Notes: a model not told the origin generated them from the sequence alone. A stretch of DNA of 36,429 nucleotides from Bacteroidia bacterium (GCA_016788025.1 JAEUTM010000500.1:1-36429), one strand, 5' to 3'. Numbered from the stretch's first letter, positions 23,451 through 31,815 are shown. A program made the numbers and translations.

Positions 23451-24080
23451 ATGGCAAAAACCGACTGGGCAAGTGCAATGAAACCCCTTATTACAAAATA
23501 CAAAGGCAAACCACATCCTCTGGAATATAAAAATCTTTATCAATTAGTGGTGATGGTGATCTTATCAGCGCAGGACTCCGACAAGAACATTAACAAACTT
23601 GCCCCGGATTTTTTTAAGGTATTTCCTGACATGAAGTCCCTGGCTAAGGCTAGCGAAGCCGAATTATTTAAACTAATCAGCAAGGTGAGGAACTTTGGGA
23701 ACAAAACGAAATGGTTAATGGAGCTTGCTTCAAAAGTTAAGGATGACAAAAATATTCCTTTAACCATGGAAGCTTTAACGCAACTTCCCGGAATTGGACG
23801 TAAATCGGCAAATGTTATTATGCGAAGCGCCGGGGTAAAAGCAGAGGGTATTATTGTTGACCTTCACGTAGTGCGTGTTGCTCCTCGTATAGGCATTGCA
23901 ACCGGAACCGATCCTAAAAAAATTGAAAAACAAATCATGGAAGTAATTCCAGAAAAAGACTGGGGCGAGATCGGTATGGCTATTTCTTTTCTGGGTCGCG
24001 AAATTTGCCGGCCGACGCATCCACAACACCACGATTGCCCGGTAAGTAAAAGCTGTGCCTATTTTAAATCACAACATTAA
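23451..24080 (+). CDS. Endonuclease III-like DNA glycosylase with a Cys-to-His cluster ligand
   Basis: 209-residue HhH-GPD base-excision enzyme related to Nth. The helix-hairpin-helix LPGIGRKSANVIM carries the catalytic Lys118 (Lys120 in E. coli). The catalytic Asp is Asp137 in IIVDLHVVRV. LSAQDSDKNINK matches the substrate-pocket LSAQ motif. The C-terminal loop keeps the exact C-x6-C-x2-C-x5-C spacing, but the second position is histidine: Cys186, His193, Cys196, Cys202. So the [4Fe-4S] cluster either uses a His ligand, is labile or is absent. The enzyme should still remove oxidised pyrimidines and nick abasic sites (family inference). Its transcript ends at the terminator starting 11 bases after the stop. 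Confidence 0.88.
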   Translation: MAKTDWASAMKPLITKYKGKPHPLEYKNLYQLVVMVILSAQDSDKNINKLAPDFFKVFPDMKSLAKASEAELFKLISKVRNFGNKTKWLMELASKVKDDKNIPLTMEALTQLPGIGRKSANVIMRSAGVKAEGIIVDLHVVRVAPRIGIATGTDPKKIEKQIMEVIPEKDWGEIGMAISFLGREICRPTHPQHHDCPVSKSCAYFKSQH

Positions 24081-24090
24081 TCGTGTAAAC

Positions 24091-24134
24091 AAAAAACCGT
24101 CCCTCCCGAAGCATCAGGACTGGGGCGGTTTTTT
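24091..24134. terminator. Bidirectional terminator between endonuclease and hsp20
   Basis: AAAAAACCGTCCC (24091-24103) pairs with GGGGCGGTTTTTT (24122-24134) with one G-T wobble and an 18-base loop. There are T-runs on both strands, so it serves the endonuclease gene (plus) and hsp20 (minus). Confidence 0.88.
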
Positions 24135-24158
24135 ATTTCGGAGAGTACCACCTGTTGC

Positions 24159-24614
24159 TTACTCAATTGAAATTACTTTTTTAGCATTCAGTTTAGAATC
24201 TTCCTGCTTTGCAACAGTGAGCGTTAAAATACCGTCCTTGTAAGAAGCGTTGATGGCTTCTGTGTCTACATTTTCAGGTAAACTGAAACTGCGGCGGAAT
24301 GTTCCATAGTGAAATTCTCGACGTGTGATTTTGTCAGACTCTTCTTTTTTCTCTTCCTTGCGTTCTCCTTTTACAGTTAAAACTCCATTTTCAACTTCAA
24401 TGGAAAAATCTTGTTTTTCCATGCCGGGAACGGCAAGATCGATTTTAAATTCTTTTTCTCTCTCTTTGATATTCACGGAAGGCATCCAGTTTTCAGTTTC
24501 ATCCGACCACAAGCGGTCAAAACTTTCTGAAAATAAAGATGGGAATCCGAATGAACGGTCGAACGTTGGGTAATGGCGAAGGCCATTGCTATTTCTGAAT
24601 TTTACGAGTGTCAT
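24159..24614 (-). CDS. Small heat-shock protein, Hsp20/alpha-crystallin family
   Basis: 151-residue holdase chaperone. The ATG at 24614 gives the usual start MTLVKFRN followed by an aromatic N-terminal arm (RSFGFPSLF). The alpha-crystallin domain spans about 40-140: WMPSVNIKEREKEFKIDLAV, VPGMEKQDFSIEVENGVLTV, FHYGTFRRSFSLPENVD, YKDGILTLTVAK. It ends in a short tail with a VISIE motif that may serve as the I-x-I oligomer contact. No CIRCE or clear promoter was found in the 80 bases upstream. It is the last gene before a 659-base gap without a gene. Confidence 0.93.
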   Translation of the reverse strand: MTLVKFRNSNGLRHYPTFDRSFGFPSLFSESFDRLWSDETENWMPSVNIKEREKEFKIDLAVPGMEKQDFSIEVENGVLTVKGERKEEKKEESDKITRREFHYGTFRRSFSLPENVDTEAINASYKDGILTLTVAKQEDSKLNAKKVISIE

Positions 24615-24810
24615 TGTTATTTGCTTTTTAGTTAAACATTTTGTTTTATAAAAGCGCGCTTGGCATAATGCTAACAAACAATATTCCATCCCCTAAAACC
24701 TGCCAAAACATTTGTGTTTTCACAGATCTTCACGAATGTTTCTGAAATTTTTTCCGGGAAATTTAAAATTTTGCGACACTTTGACTCATCGAAGTGTTTG
24801 AACACGCTGC

Positions 24811-24854
24811 AAAAAATAAAAGCCACAGTATGGAAGTACACTGTGGCCTTTATT
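24811..24854 (-). terminator. Strong orphan intrinsic terminator
   Basis: Arms 24815-24829 and 24840-24854 (AATAAAAGCCACAGT against ACTGTGGCCTTTATT) pair at nearly all positions with a 10-base loop. On the minus strand a T-rich tract follows (TTTATTTTTT, 24820-24811). The plus-strand T-tract is weaker. No protein gene on either strand ends near it. Confidence 0.85.
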
Positions 24855-25045
24855 CCTTTCCATCTTCCGGAAAGTAGATTTTAGATAACCGTATCCCGGT
24901 ATTGCTCTAGCGTTACCGTCGGTGTGTGGTTGATATATGTTGCCTTTATTGCAGCCTTTGTAATTTGTGAAAGTGCTGAAAGGTTACATAAAGAGTTACA
25001 AATTCTGTGCCAACGTCAAACTAAAATTGTTATTACAGAATTTCT
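24811..25045 (-). ncRNA. Candidate structured non-coding RNA
   Basis: A strong minus-strand terminator at 24854-24811 has no gene before it, since the next gene upstream, cheR, is on the plus strand. An exact -7 box TAACTTTG lies at 25057-25050 on the minus strand, though no -33 TTTG is at the normal distance. Three more stems fall between: 25000-25008 with 25035-25043 (9 pairs, AAATTCTGT/ACAGAATTT), CGGTA/TACCG at 24897-24901 with 24914-24918 (nested in ACCG/CGGT), and CTTTCC/GGAAAG at 24856-24861 with 24869-24874. No usable minus-strand ORF is seen. It does not look like tmRNA, SRP RNA or 6S RNA to me, and the class is unknown. The rest of the gap (24615-24810 and 25058-25259) shows only small AT-rich dyads. 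Confidence 0.4.
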
Positions 25046-25259
25046 AATACAAAGTTAGATCCTTTACATGACGGTTCTTCTGGGCAAATATTAATTAATT
25101 GTAATTTTCAGGAATTTTCACAATTGCGCTACGCGTGTTTAGCATACTGATTTTCACAGAGTTTATTTCTCTTACTTAAAGTATGCCGGTTGATGCACAT
25201 CTAAAAAATTTAAATCTCTGCTATTTTTTCAAATAGTTCTTTATGATTTAAAAATTACA

Positions 25260-25267
25260 CATCTTTG
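25260..25267 (+). promoter_or_regulatory. Near-consensus -7 box directly before cheR
   Basis: CATCTTTG matches TAnnTTTG at 7 of 8 positions and ends 6 bases before the ATG at 25274. That predicts a leaderless or nearly leaderless mRNA. No clear -33 TTTG is seen. Confidence 0.35.
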
Positions 25268-25273
25268 CCAGCG

Positions 25274-26086
25274 ATGTTTCTCCTCAACGAGGCCCAGATA
25301 GACACTGTACTTAAAGATTTATTAGAAGTTCATCTTTATGATTTTACTTTCTATTCGCGCGAATCTTTTAAACGGCGCATTAATCGTTTATATAAACTCG
25401 AAAAATACTCTTCGTTCCAGGATTTTCGTGTAAGACTCAGATCTGATGAAACTTACATTGATCATTTTATCGACCGTATTACAGTGAATGTAACTGAGAT
25501 GTTCAGGGATCATTCCTTCTTCAAAAAACTAAGAACAAATGTTATCCCCGAACTTGCGCAACGTCCGCTGATACGGATTTGGTGTGCGGGCTGTTCAACA
25601 GGCGAAGAAGTTTACTCTGTTGCAATGATGCTGCATGAAGCGGGCGTGTTAAACAAATCCGAAATTAGTGCAAGTGACATCAATCCAAGAGTTTTAAATA
25701 AGGCCCGCAAAGGTTATGTTCCTTCGAGTCTCATTTATCGTTACGCAAACAACTATACGTTATCGGGTGGTGAAAAAGATTTCTTCTCTTACTTTACGGC
25801 CACTGAAGATGGGCACAAAATTTCGGAGGCACTTTTTTCACGCATCCGGTTCTTTGAACACAGTCTTGCCAAAGGTGCATATTTTCATAAGTACGACCTT
25901 ATACTATGCCGTAATGTGCTGATTTATTTCGACCGGGAATTGCAGGATTATGCCCTGCAGACTTTCGATACGAACCTTTCACCTAACTCATACATTGCTT
26001 TAGGAGAAAAAGAAACGCTCAAGTTTTCACGAATTGCCAAAGACTTCGATCAACTGGAGCCTGAAAAAATCTGGAGAAAAAAATAG
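25274..26086 (+). CDS. CheR-type SAM-dependent protein-glutamate methyltransferase
   Basis: 270 residues. The N-terminal CheR helical domain (FTFYSRESFKRRINRLYK, about 21-38) is followed by the signature ITVNVTEMFRDHSFF (about 75-89). The SAM-binding fold has IWCAGCSTGEEVYSVAM (about 102-118), the acidic SAM contact in ISASDINPRVLNKAR and LILCRNVLIYFD. CheR enzymes methylate chemoreceptor glutamates, or other targets when no chemotaxis genes are present. There is no CheB, CheA or receptor gene in the window, and in Bacteroidota such orphans often serve other signalling. The ATG at 25274 is preferred to a TTG at 25265 that overlaps the -7 box. The gene is convergent with the PIN-PhoH gene (6-base gap). 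Confidence 0.9.
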   Translation: MFLLNEAQIDTVLKDLLEVHLYDFTFYSRESFKRRINRLYKLEKYSSFQDFRVRLRSDETYIDHFIDRITVNVTEMFRDHSFFKKLRTNVIPELAQRPLIRIWCAGCSTGEEVYSVAMMLHEAGVLNKSEISASDINPRVLNKARKGYVPSSLIYRYANNYTLSGGEKDFFSYFTATEDGHKISEALFSRIRFFEHSLAKGAYFHKYDLILCRNVLIYFDRELQDYALQTFDTNLSPNSYIALGEKETLKFSRIAKDFDQLEPEKIWRKK

Positions 26087-26092
26087 CCAGTT

Positions 26093-27439
26093 CTACAACA
26101 AGTCGTTTGCCAGGTTGGCCAATGCACTTCTCTCGCCCTTCTGCAAGGTTATGTGTGCGTATAAAGGCTGTCCCTTCAGTTTCTCTATAAGATAACTCAA
26201 TCCATTACTCTGTGCGTCGAGATATGGCGTATCAATCTGATTTACATCACCTGTAAATACGATCTTGGTGTTTTCCCCGGCGCGTGTTATGATGGTTTTT
26301 ACCTCGTGCGGTGTAAGGTTCTGCGCCTCGTCTACAATAAAAAACACATTGCTGAGACTTCTTCCACGGATGTAAGCCAGGGGACAAACCACTAATTTTT
26401 GCGACTCAACCATTTCGTTAAGTTGTTTGTGTTCTTTGTCTTTTTCAGAGAACTGGCTACGGATATATTTCAGGTTATCCCAGAGCGGTTCCATGTAAGG
26501 GTTGAGCTTACTGTTCACATCACCCGGCAAATATCCAATGTCTTTATTGCTCAAAGGAACAATGGGCCTGGCAAGGTAAATCTGGTGATAGTTGCGACGC
26601 TGTTCAAGTGCACCTGCAAGAGATAGCAATGTTTTTCCGGTACCTGCCACGCCTTGTATAGTAACCAGTTTAATATCCGGATTCATAATTGCATCAAGTG
26701 CAAAAGCTTGTTCCGCATTTTTTGGAATAACACCAAACGCAGCTGTTTTAATAACACGCTGCATGGTCTCGTCCTCCTGATTATATCTCGCGAGAACGCT
26801 TTGCGATCCGTTTTTAAGAATGTAATAGTGATTAGGTAATCCGTTTCTTTTTAATACCGGCTTCGCAGGAGTGTTGCCTTTATTATAGATAGAAGCGATC
26901 TGTTCATTTGTTGCTTTAACATCTTCGCTGTTCCCGGTATAAAGTTCATCTACCGATTTTATTTTACCAGTTTCATAATCCTGGGCAAGCAAATTTAAAC
27001 TCTTTGCTTTGATTCGCAGGTTCACATCCTTGGTTACCAATATAACTTTACGGCCGGGATTATTCTCCGACACAAACAAAGCGGTATTCAGAATCCTGTG
27101 ATCGGCTTTCTTTTCATCGAAAATCTTTTCAGCATTTACTTTTGAAGAGGTATTAAGTTCTATTTTGAACTTGCCCCGTGTAGGACCATTAATAGATGTC
27201 CAGTTTTGAAGACTCTCCTGACTATGTTTATCTATATAGCGTGTAAATTCCCTTGCCGAAAAATTCTTGGTATCGTTCCCCTTTTTAAAGTTATCTAACT
27301 CCTCGAGAACCGTTATCGGTATCACCACATCGTGCTCGTCAAAATTTCTCATCGCGGTGTGGTCGTAAATTATAACAGAGGTATCTAATACAAAGATTTT
27401 TTTTTCGCCGATACTTGTTTTGCCTGCTCTTTTCGCCAT
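26093..27439 (-). CDS. PIN-PhoH fusion protein (PhoH2 type)
   Basis: 448 residues. The N-terminal PIN ribonuclease domain (about 14-150) has its acidic residues at Asp19 (FVLDTSV), Glu46/Glu47 (VLEELD), Asp113 (KADHRIL) and Asp138 (VTKDVNLR). The C-terminal PhoH ATPase has Walker A GVAGTGKT (263-270), Walker B NVFFIVDEAQN (364-374), and a sensor motif IVFTGDVNQID (393-403). PhoH2 proteins are proposed to couple RNA unwinding with RNA cutting. All key residues are present, so it is probably active. It is a single gene with 305 bases to bioB, which is divergent. Confidence 0.93.
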   Translation of the reverse strand: MAKRAGKTSIGEKKIFVLDTSVIIYDHTAMRNFDEHDVVIPITVLEELDNFKKGNDTKNFSAREFTRYIDKHSQESLQNWTSINGPTRGKFKIELNTSSKVNAEKIFDEKKADHRILNTALFVSENNPGRKVILVTKDVNLRIKAKSLNLLAQDYETGKIKSVDELYTGNSEDVKATNEQIASIYNKGNTPAKPVLKRNGLPNHYYILKNGSQSVLARYNQEDETMQRVIKTAAFGVIPKNAEQAFALDAIMNPDIKLVTIQGVAGTGKTLLSLAGALEQRRNYHQIYLARPIVPLSNKDIGYLPGDVNSKLNPYMEPLWDNLKYIRSQFSEKDKEHKQLNEMVESQKLVVCPLAYIRGRSLSNVFFIVDEAQNLTPHEVKTIITRAGENTKIVFTGDVNQIDTPYLDAQSNGLSYLIEKLKGQPLYAHITLQKGERSALANLANDLL

Positions 27440-27744
27440 ATAAATAAATTAAATAACTTATGATAAATCTAGAAATACGTAATAGGGTTTGTTTGTTAAG
27501 CCGGAAATTGATTTGAACAGCAGTCTGTTTATTCTATCAAAATGATTGTGAGAGGTTTACCATTACTGCCAGAGATAGAAAAATGAGGATAAATCATAGA
27601 CTTAACAATTGGTTAAAGGGAAGGTATAAGATTAGCCAGATTTTTGCAGATTTTCTTACTAACACATTATCAATAGTCTAAAGTTTGACATAGAGTTTAG
27701 CATAGAAAGATTATTATTTTTGCGCCCGCTACTAAAAGTACTTT
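27440..27744. other. Divergent intergenic region phoH-bioB
   Basis: This 305-base gap separates the divergent PIN-PhoH gene from bioB. It is AT-rich. Features seen are a small dyad TTAAC/GTTAA at 27602-27616, a TTGACA at 27685-27690 and the bioB -7 box at 27715-27722. No ORF or repeat family was recognised, and no typical BirA operator (paired TTGTAAACC/GGTTAACAA halves with a long spacer) could be identified. Confidence 0.5.
27715..27722 (+). promoter_or_regulatory. -7 promoter box of the biotin operon
   Basis: TATTTTTG is an exact TAnnTTTG box 22 bases before the bioB ATG. The nearest TTTG upstream (27684-27687) is 27 bases away, longer than the usual 17-23. Confidence 0.45.
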
Positions 27745-28737
27745 ATGATAAGAACTGATTGGACCAAAGAAGAGATCGCAACGATCTATCATCGTCCCCT
27801 ACTAGACCTGGTGTTTGACGCCGCAACAATCCACCGCAATAATAACGATTACAGTGAGGTTCAGATAAGCTCTCTGATCTCCATTAAAACAGGAGGCTGT
27901 CCGGAAGATTGTGCTTATTGCCCGCAGGCAGCAAGATACAACACGGGTGTAAACGTTCATAAAATGATGAAGACCGAAGAAGTTATTGCAGCCGCCCAGG
28001 CAGCTAAAGATGGCGGATCGTCGCGCTTGTGTATGGGTGCTGCCTGGCGCGAGGTAAGAGACAACAGAGATTTTGATACAGTACTTGAAATGGTGAAAGC
28101 CGTAAACAGTATGGATATGGAAGTGTGTTGCACGCTTGGCATGCTGAACTACGAACAGGCAAAAAAACTGAAAGAAGCTGGGTTGTTTGCTTACAATCAC
28201 AATATCGACACCTCGGAAGAACACTACAAAAACATTATCAGTACGCGTCAGTACGACGATCGTCTTAAAACAATAGAGAATGCCCGCAAAGCGAATCTTA
28301 CCGTTTGTTCTGGTGGAATAGTTGGCCTGGGCGAAACGGAAGCAGACAGGATTGGTATGCTGCATTTATTGGCAACCATGCCTAAACATCCTGAATCCGT
28401 TCCCATTAATGCACTTGTTCCAGTGAAAGGCACGCCTCTTGAAAATCAGGAAAGGGTTTCTATTTGGGAAATGCTAAGGATGATAGCCACTGCACGAATT
28501 GTAATGCCAAAAACAGTTGTTCGACTTTCCGCGGGTCGTTTGGAAATGAGCATTCCTGAACAAGCTCTTTGTTTTATGGCCGGAGCAAATTCCATTTTTG
28601 CTGGCGACAAACTTTTAACAACACCGAACCCCGGATTTAATGAGGACATGCAGATGTTTGAGTTGCTCGGTTTAAAAGCTAGAAAGGCGTTTAAAGGAAC
28701 TGAACGCGAAGTGAGAGAAGAACGTGTGGAAATTTGA
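27745..28737 (+). CDS. bioB: Biotin synthase
   Basis: 330-residue radical-SAM enzyme that inserts sulfur into dethiobiotin, the last step of biotin synthesis. The SAM-cluster cysteines are Cys52, Cys56 and Cys59 in [12 protein letters not shown]. Other landmarks are [25 protein letters not shown] (a [2Fe-2S] ligand region), [22 protein letters not shown] and [11 protein letters not shown], which carries the conserved Arg of the [2Fe-2S] site. Length and motifs are complete. It is the first gene of bioB-F-D-A, and bioF starts 1 base after its stop. Confidence 0.97.
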   Translation: MIRTDWTKEEIATIYHRPLLDLVFDAATIHRNNNDYSEVQISSLISIKTGGCPEDCAYCPQAARYNTGVNVHKMMKTEEVIAAAQAAKDGGSSRLCMGAAWREVRDNRDFDTVLEMVKAVNSMDMEVCCTLGMLNYEQAKKLKEAGLFAYNHNIDTSEEHYKNIISTRQYDDRLKTIENARKANLTVCSGGIVGLGETEADRIGMLHLLATMPKHPESVPINALVPVKGTPLENQERVSIWEMLRMIATARIVMPKTVVRLSAGRLEMSIPEQALCFMAGANSIFAGDKLLTTPNPGFNEDMQMFELLGLKARKAFKGTEREVREERVEI

Positions 28738-28738
28738 C

Positions 28739-29890
28739 ATGAAAGATCTTCTGATTCCTGTTACTGATAAATTACAGCAGCTTCTCGATAAACGGAAAAA
28801 AGACAGCTTATACAGAAGCCTGCAGGTGCATGATTCCCTGATTGACTTTTGTTCCAATGATTATTTGGGTTTTGCACGTTCCGAAAAAATAAAACGCAGC
28901 GTGGCAGAAAAATATAGTCAGGCTGACCATCTTTCGGGCTCCACTGGTTCCCGTTCAATTTCAGGAAACACAAATTTTATTGAAGAACTCGAAAAACAAA
29001 TTGCCGCTTTTCATTCTGCTGAAACCGGATTGATTTTTAACTCCGGTTACGACGCAAACCTCGGTTTGTTTTCGTGCATCGCTCAGAAAGGTGACACTAT
29101 CATCTGTGATGAATTGATTCACGCCAGTATTATCGACGGTTGCCGTTTAAGTCACGCCTCGCGCTTGCGTTTTGCACACAATAATTTGGCTGATCTCGAA
29201 AAGAAACTCCAGTCTACCAGTGGACAAGTTTTTGTTGCTGTAGAGTCTGTCTATTCTATGGATGGAGATCAGGCTCCATTAAAAGAAATTTTGAGGCTTT
29301 GTGAACATTATAATGCCGCATTGATAGTTGACGAAGCGCACGCTACAGGAGTATTTGGTGCAAACGGAAAAGGCTTGGTTAATAGATTTGATCTGGAAAA
29401 AAATGTGTTCGCCAGGGTACATACTTTTGGTAAGGCTATGGGCGGACACGGTGCCATTGTACTTGGCAGTCAAACGTTAAGAAATTACCTTATCAATTTC
29501 TCCCGCTCATTTATTTTTACTACTGCGCTTCCGGTTCATTCTCTGCTTCATATCGAAGCAGTCTACAAAGAGATTGGTTCTCCTAAATTTGATAACTCCG
29601 CTTTACATATTCTTATTTCTCACTTTAGAGAACACTTTCCAAAATTTAATAACGATTGTTATTTGATCGATAGCATCAGTCCTGTCCAGTGTTTTGTGAT
29701 TCCGGGAAATGAAAGAGCGCGCTTTGTTGCAACACTGCTGCAGGAAAATGGATTTGATGTCCGGGCGATTCTCAGTCCTTCGGTTCCAAAAGGAAAAGAA
29801 CGTTTACGGATTAGTTTGCATTTACACAACACCAAAGAACAGCTCAATCTCTTATTCTCGACGCTTAAAGAAATTTTGAATCATGGCTGA
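28739..29890 (+). CDS. bioF: 8-amino-7-oxononanoate synthase
   Basis: 383-residue PLP enzyme that joins pimeloyl-ACP (or -CoA) and alanine with loss of CO2, the first step of the biotin ring pathway. Landmarks are FCSNDYLGFA (37-46), SGSTGSRSISGNTNFIEELE (66-85), VDEAHATGVFG and the PLP lysine in HTFGKAMGGHGA (Lys232). The ATG at 28739 is chosen, 1 base after the bioB stop, rather than a GTG at 28724 inside bioB. It overlaps bioD by 8 bases. All catalytic features are present. Confidence 0.95.
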   Translation: MKDLLIPVTDKLQQLLDKRKKDSLYRSLQVHDSLIDFCSNDYLGFARSEKIKRSVAEKYSQADHLSGSTGSRSISGNTNFIEELEKQIAAFHSAETGLIFNSGYDANLGLFSCIAQKGDTIICDELIHASIIDGCRLSHASRLRFAHNNLADLEKKLQSTSGQVFVAVESVYSMDGDQAPLKEILRLCEHYNAALIVDEAHATGVFGANGKGLVNRFDLEKNVFARVHTFGKAMGGHGAIVLGSQTLRNYLINFSRSFIFTTALPVHSLLHIEAVYKEIGSPKFDNSALHILISHFREHFPKFNNDCYLIDSISPVQCFVIPGNERARFVATLLQENGFDVRAILSPSVPKGKERLRISLHLHNTKEQLNLLFSTLKEILNHG

Positions 29891-30503
29891 TTACGTGATA
29901 GCTGGAATTGGGACAGGCGTAGGTAAAACCCTTGTGTCTGCGATTTTAACAGAAGCCTTAGAAGCTGACTACTGGAAACCAATTCAGGCTGGTGATTTGG
30001 AAAGTTCTGACACAATAACCGTTAAACATCTCGTTAGTAATAGTTCAAGCTTTTTCCATCCGGAAAGTTATCGGCTGAAAACACCCATGTCGCCACATGC
30101 CGCTGCAGACATAGACAATATATATATCGACCCGGAAAAAATAGTTCCTCCTGAAACAAATAAACGTCTGCTTATTGAACTGGCAGGTGGCCTTATGGTT
30201 CCGTTAAACAAAGATTGTCTTAATATTGATCTTCTTGAAAAATGGAAAATACCGGTGATTCTTGTTTCACAAAATTACCTGGGAAGCATTAATCACACGT
30301 TGTTGAGTTGTGATCTGTTAAGGTCCCGTAGTATTCCGGTACATGGTTTAATCTTTAACGGTCCGGAAAATAAAAGTTCTGAAGACTTCATTCTAAATTA
30401 CACAAAGCTAACCTGTATTGCGCGCATTCCTGAATTAAAAATTGTAAATAACGAAATTGTTAGAACGGTTGCATCCAAAATTAATTTAGACCTTTTCAGA
30501 TGA
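29883..30503 (+). CDS. bioD: Dethiobiotin synthetase
   Basis: 206-residue ATP-dependent enzyme that closes the ureido ring of 7,8-diaminononanoate to give dethiobiotin. The P-loop is GIGTGVGKT (8-16). The substrate lysine is in YWKPIQAG and SSDTITVKHL follows. LLIELAGGLMVPL contains the AGG motif close to the usual GAGG (Leu-Ala in place of Gly-Ala is a mild change). The start overlaps bioF by 8 bases, and the stop overlaps the bioA start in ATGA, so translation is coupled along the operon. Confidence 0.94.
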   Translation: MADYVIAGIGTGVGKTLVSAILTEALEADYWKPIQAGDLESSDTITVKHLVSNSSSFFHPESYRLKTPMSPHAAADIDNIYIDPEKIVPPETNKRLLIELAGGLMVPLNKDCLNIDLLEKWKIPVILVSQNYLGSINHTLLSCDLLRSRSIPVHGLIFNGPENKSSEDFILNYTKLTCIARIPELKIVNNEIVRTVASKINLDLFR

Positions 30504-31780
30504 GTGATTCTCTTACTTTCAGAGACAAACAAGTTCTTTGGCACCCCTACACGCAAATGAAAACCGCCAGAGATCCCGTTGGAATTGTTAGGGGCCAAGG
30601 CTCTTATCTGTTTGATGAACATGGCAAAAGATATATTGATGCAGTTTCATCCTGGTGGGTAAATATACATGGACACTCGCATCCTTATATTGCACAAAAG
30701 GTTTCGGAACAATTGCTGAGGCTTGAACATGTGATCTTTGCCGGATTTACACATGAGCCAGCCGTTCAGCTGGCTGAAAGATTGCTGAAAATACTTCCCA
30801 AAAATCAGTCAAAAGTTTTTTATTCCGATAATGGCTCAACGGCAGTGGAAGTGGCCATTAAGATGGCTATCCAGTTCTGGCATAACCAGGGAATTAAAAA
30901 AGAAAAGATCATTGTTTTCGAAAATAGTTACCATGGGGATACGTTCGGGGCCATGTCCGTGAGCGCGAGGTCTGCTTTTACCGCGGCATTCTCTTCTTAT
31001 CTGTTTGACGTTATTTCCATTCCACTTCCAAAAAAAGAAGTAAAGGAAAAAACAATTTCTTTTTTAAAACAAACTCTCGGGGAAAACAAAGACCAGATCG
31101 CGGCCTTTATTTTCGAACCTTTGGTGTTGGGTGCCGGCGGAATGTTGATGTATAATGCAGATACCTTAAACTCCCTATTGGAAATTTGTAAAGACAATGA
31201 TGTACTTTGCATTGCTGACGAGGTTATGACGGGCTTCGGGAGAACCGGAAAATTATTTGCCTGCAATCACCTGCCACAAGAGCCCGATATTATCTGTTTA
31301 TCGAAGGGACTTACCGGTGGAACAATGGCCCTTGGGCTTACCACTTGTTCGGAGAAAATTTATGAAGCATTTTTATCGGATGATAGGTTAAAAACACTCT
31401 TTCATGGTCACTCTTACACGGCAAACCCTATCGCCTGCACTGCTGGCCTGGCAAGTTTGGATCTCCTGCTTGAAGAAAACAACCTTAAGAACATCGATAG
31501 AATTTGTGCTCAACAGACTCGATTTGCAGAGCAATTGAGAACAATTGTGAAAATTGAAAACGTTCGCTGTACCGGAACCATTCTTGCATTTGACATCAAA
31601 ACTAACGAAAACACTTCTTATTTTAATTCTCAACGCGATAGACTATACGAGTATTTTCTTTCGAACGGAATTATTCTCCGCCCACTTGGCAATACACTTT
31701 ATATAATGCCCCCTTACTGTATTTCACAAACAGATCTGGAGGAGATATACCGGCAGATTCTAAATCTGTTCAAAGAATAA
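30500..31780 (+). CDS. bioA: Adenosylmethionine-8-amino-7-oxononanoate transaminase
   Basis: 426-residue class III PLP aminotransferase that moves an amino group from S-adenosylmethionine to 8-amino-7-oxononanoate. Landmarks are the N-terminal LWHPYTQM (13-20), SSWWVNIHGHSHP (50-62), the PLP-binding DEVMTGFGRTGK (240-251) and the Schiff-base Lys269 in CLSKGLTGG. LWHPYTQM and the WW pair distinguish BioA from general omega-transaminases. It is the last gene of the operon, and a shared terminator follows 3 bases after its stop. No bioC or bioH lies in the window, so pimeloyl-ACP must be made elsewhere. Confidence 0.96.
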   Translation: MSDSLTFRDKQVLWHPYTQMKTARDPVGIVRGQGSYLFDEHGKRYIDAVSSWWVNIHGHSHPYIAQKVSEQLLRLEHVIFAGFTHEPAVQLAERLLKILPKNQSKVFYSDNGSTAVEVAIKMAIQFWHNQGIKKEKIIVFENSYHGDTFGAMSVSARSAFTAAFSSYLFDVISIPLPKKEVKEKTISFLKQTLGENKDQIAAFIFEPLVLGAGGMLMYNADTLNSLLEICKDNDVLCIADEVMTGFGRTGKLFACNHLPQEPDIICLSKGLTGGTMALGLTTCSEKIYEAFLSDDRLKTLFHGHSYTANPIACTAGLASLDLLLEENNLKNIDRICAQQTRFAEQLRTIVKIENVRCTGTILAFDIKTNENTSYFNSQRDRLYEYFLSNGIILRPLGNTLYIMPPYCISQTDLEEIYRQILNLFKE

Positions 31781-31783
31781 AAA

Positions 31784-31812
31784 CCTCGCTTCCAAAATAA
31801 AAGCGAGGCTTT
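31784..31812. terminator. Bidirectional terminator after bioA
   Basis: CCTCGCTT (31784-31791) pairs perfectly with AAGCGAGG (31801-31808) over a 9-base loop. A-runs precede it and a short T-stretch follows. It sits between the convergent bioA and the AhpD-like gene. Confidence 0.75.
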
Positions 31813-31815
31813 AGG

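Noticed and set aside
24640-24690. GGCATAATGC upstream of hsp20 considered as a sigma-54 promoter
   Set aside because: The GG-to-GC spacing is too short for a -24/-12 promoter and the orientation is away from hsp20.
24811-25045. Candidate RNA considered as tmRNA, SRP RNA or 6S RNA
   Set aside because: No tRNA-like ends, no SRP GGAAGGAAGCAGC-type loop, and the 5' and 3' ends do not pair into a long rod as in 6S RNA. The class is left open.
27602-27616. TTAAC/GTTAA dyad upstream of bioB considered as a BirA operator
   Set aside because: Known BirA sites have two longer halves separated by about 14-16 bases. This dyad has 5-base arms and a 5-base centre and sits 130 bases before the gene.
27802-28365. 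Minus-strand 187-codon open frame inside bioB
   Set aside because: It lies wholly within a well-supported gene on the other strand, and its translation has no recognisable motif.
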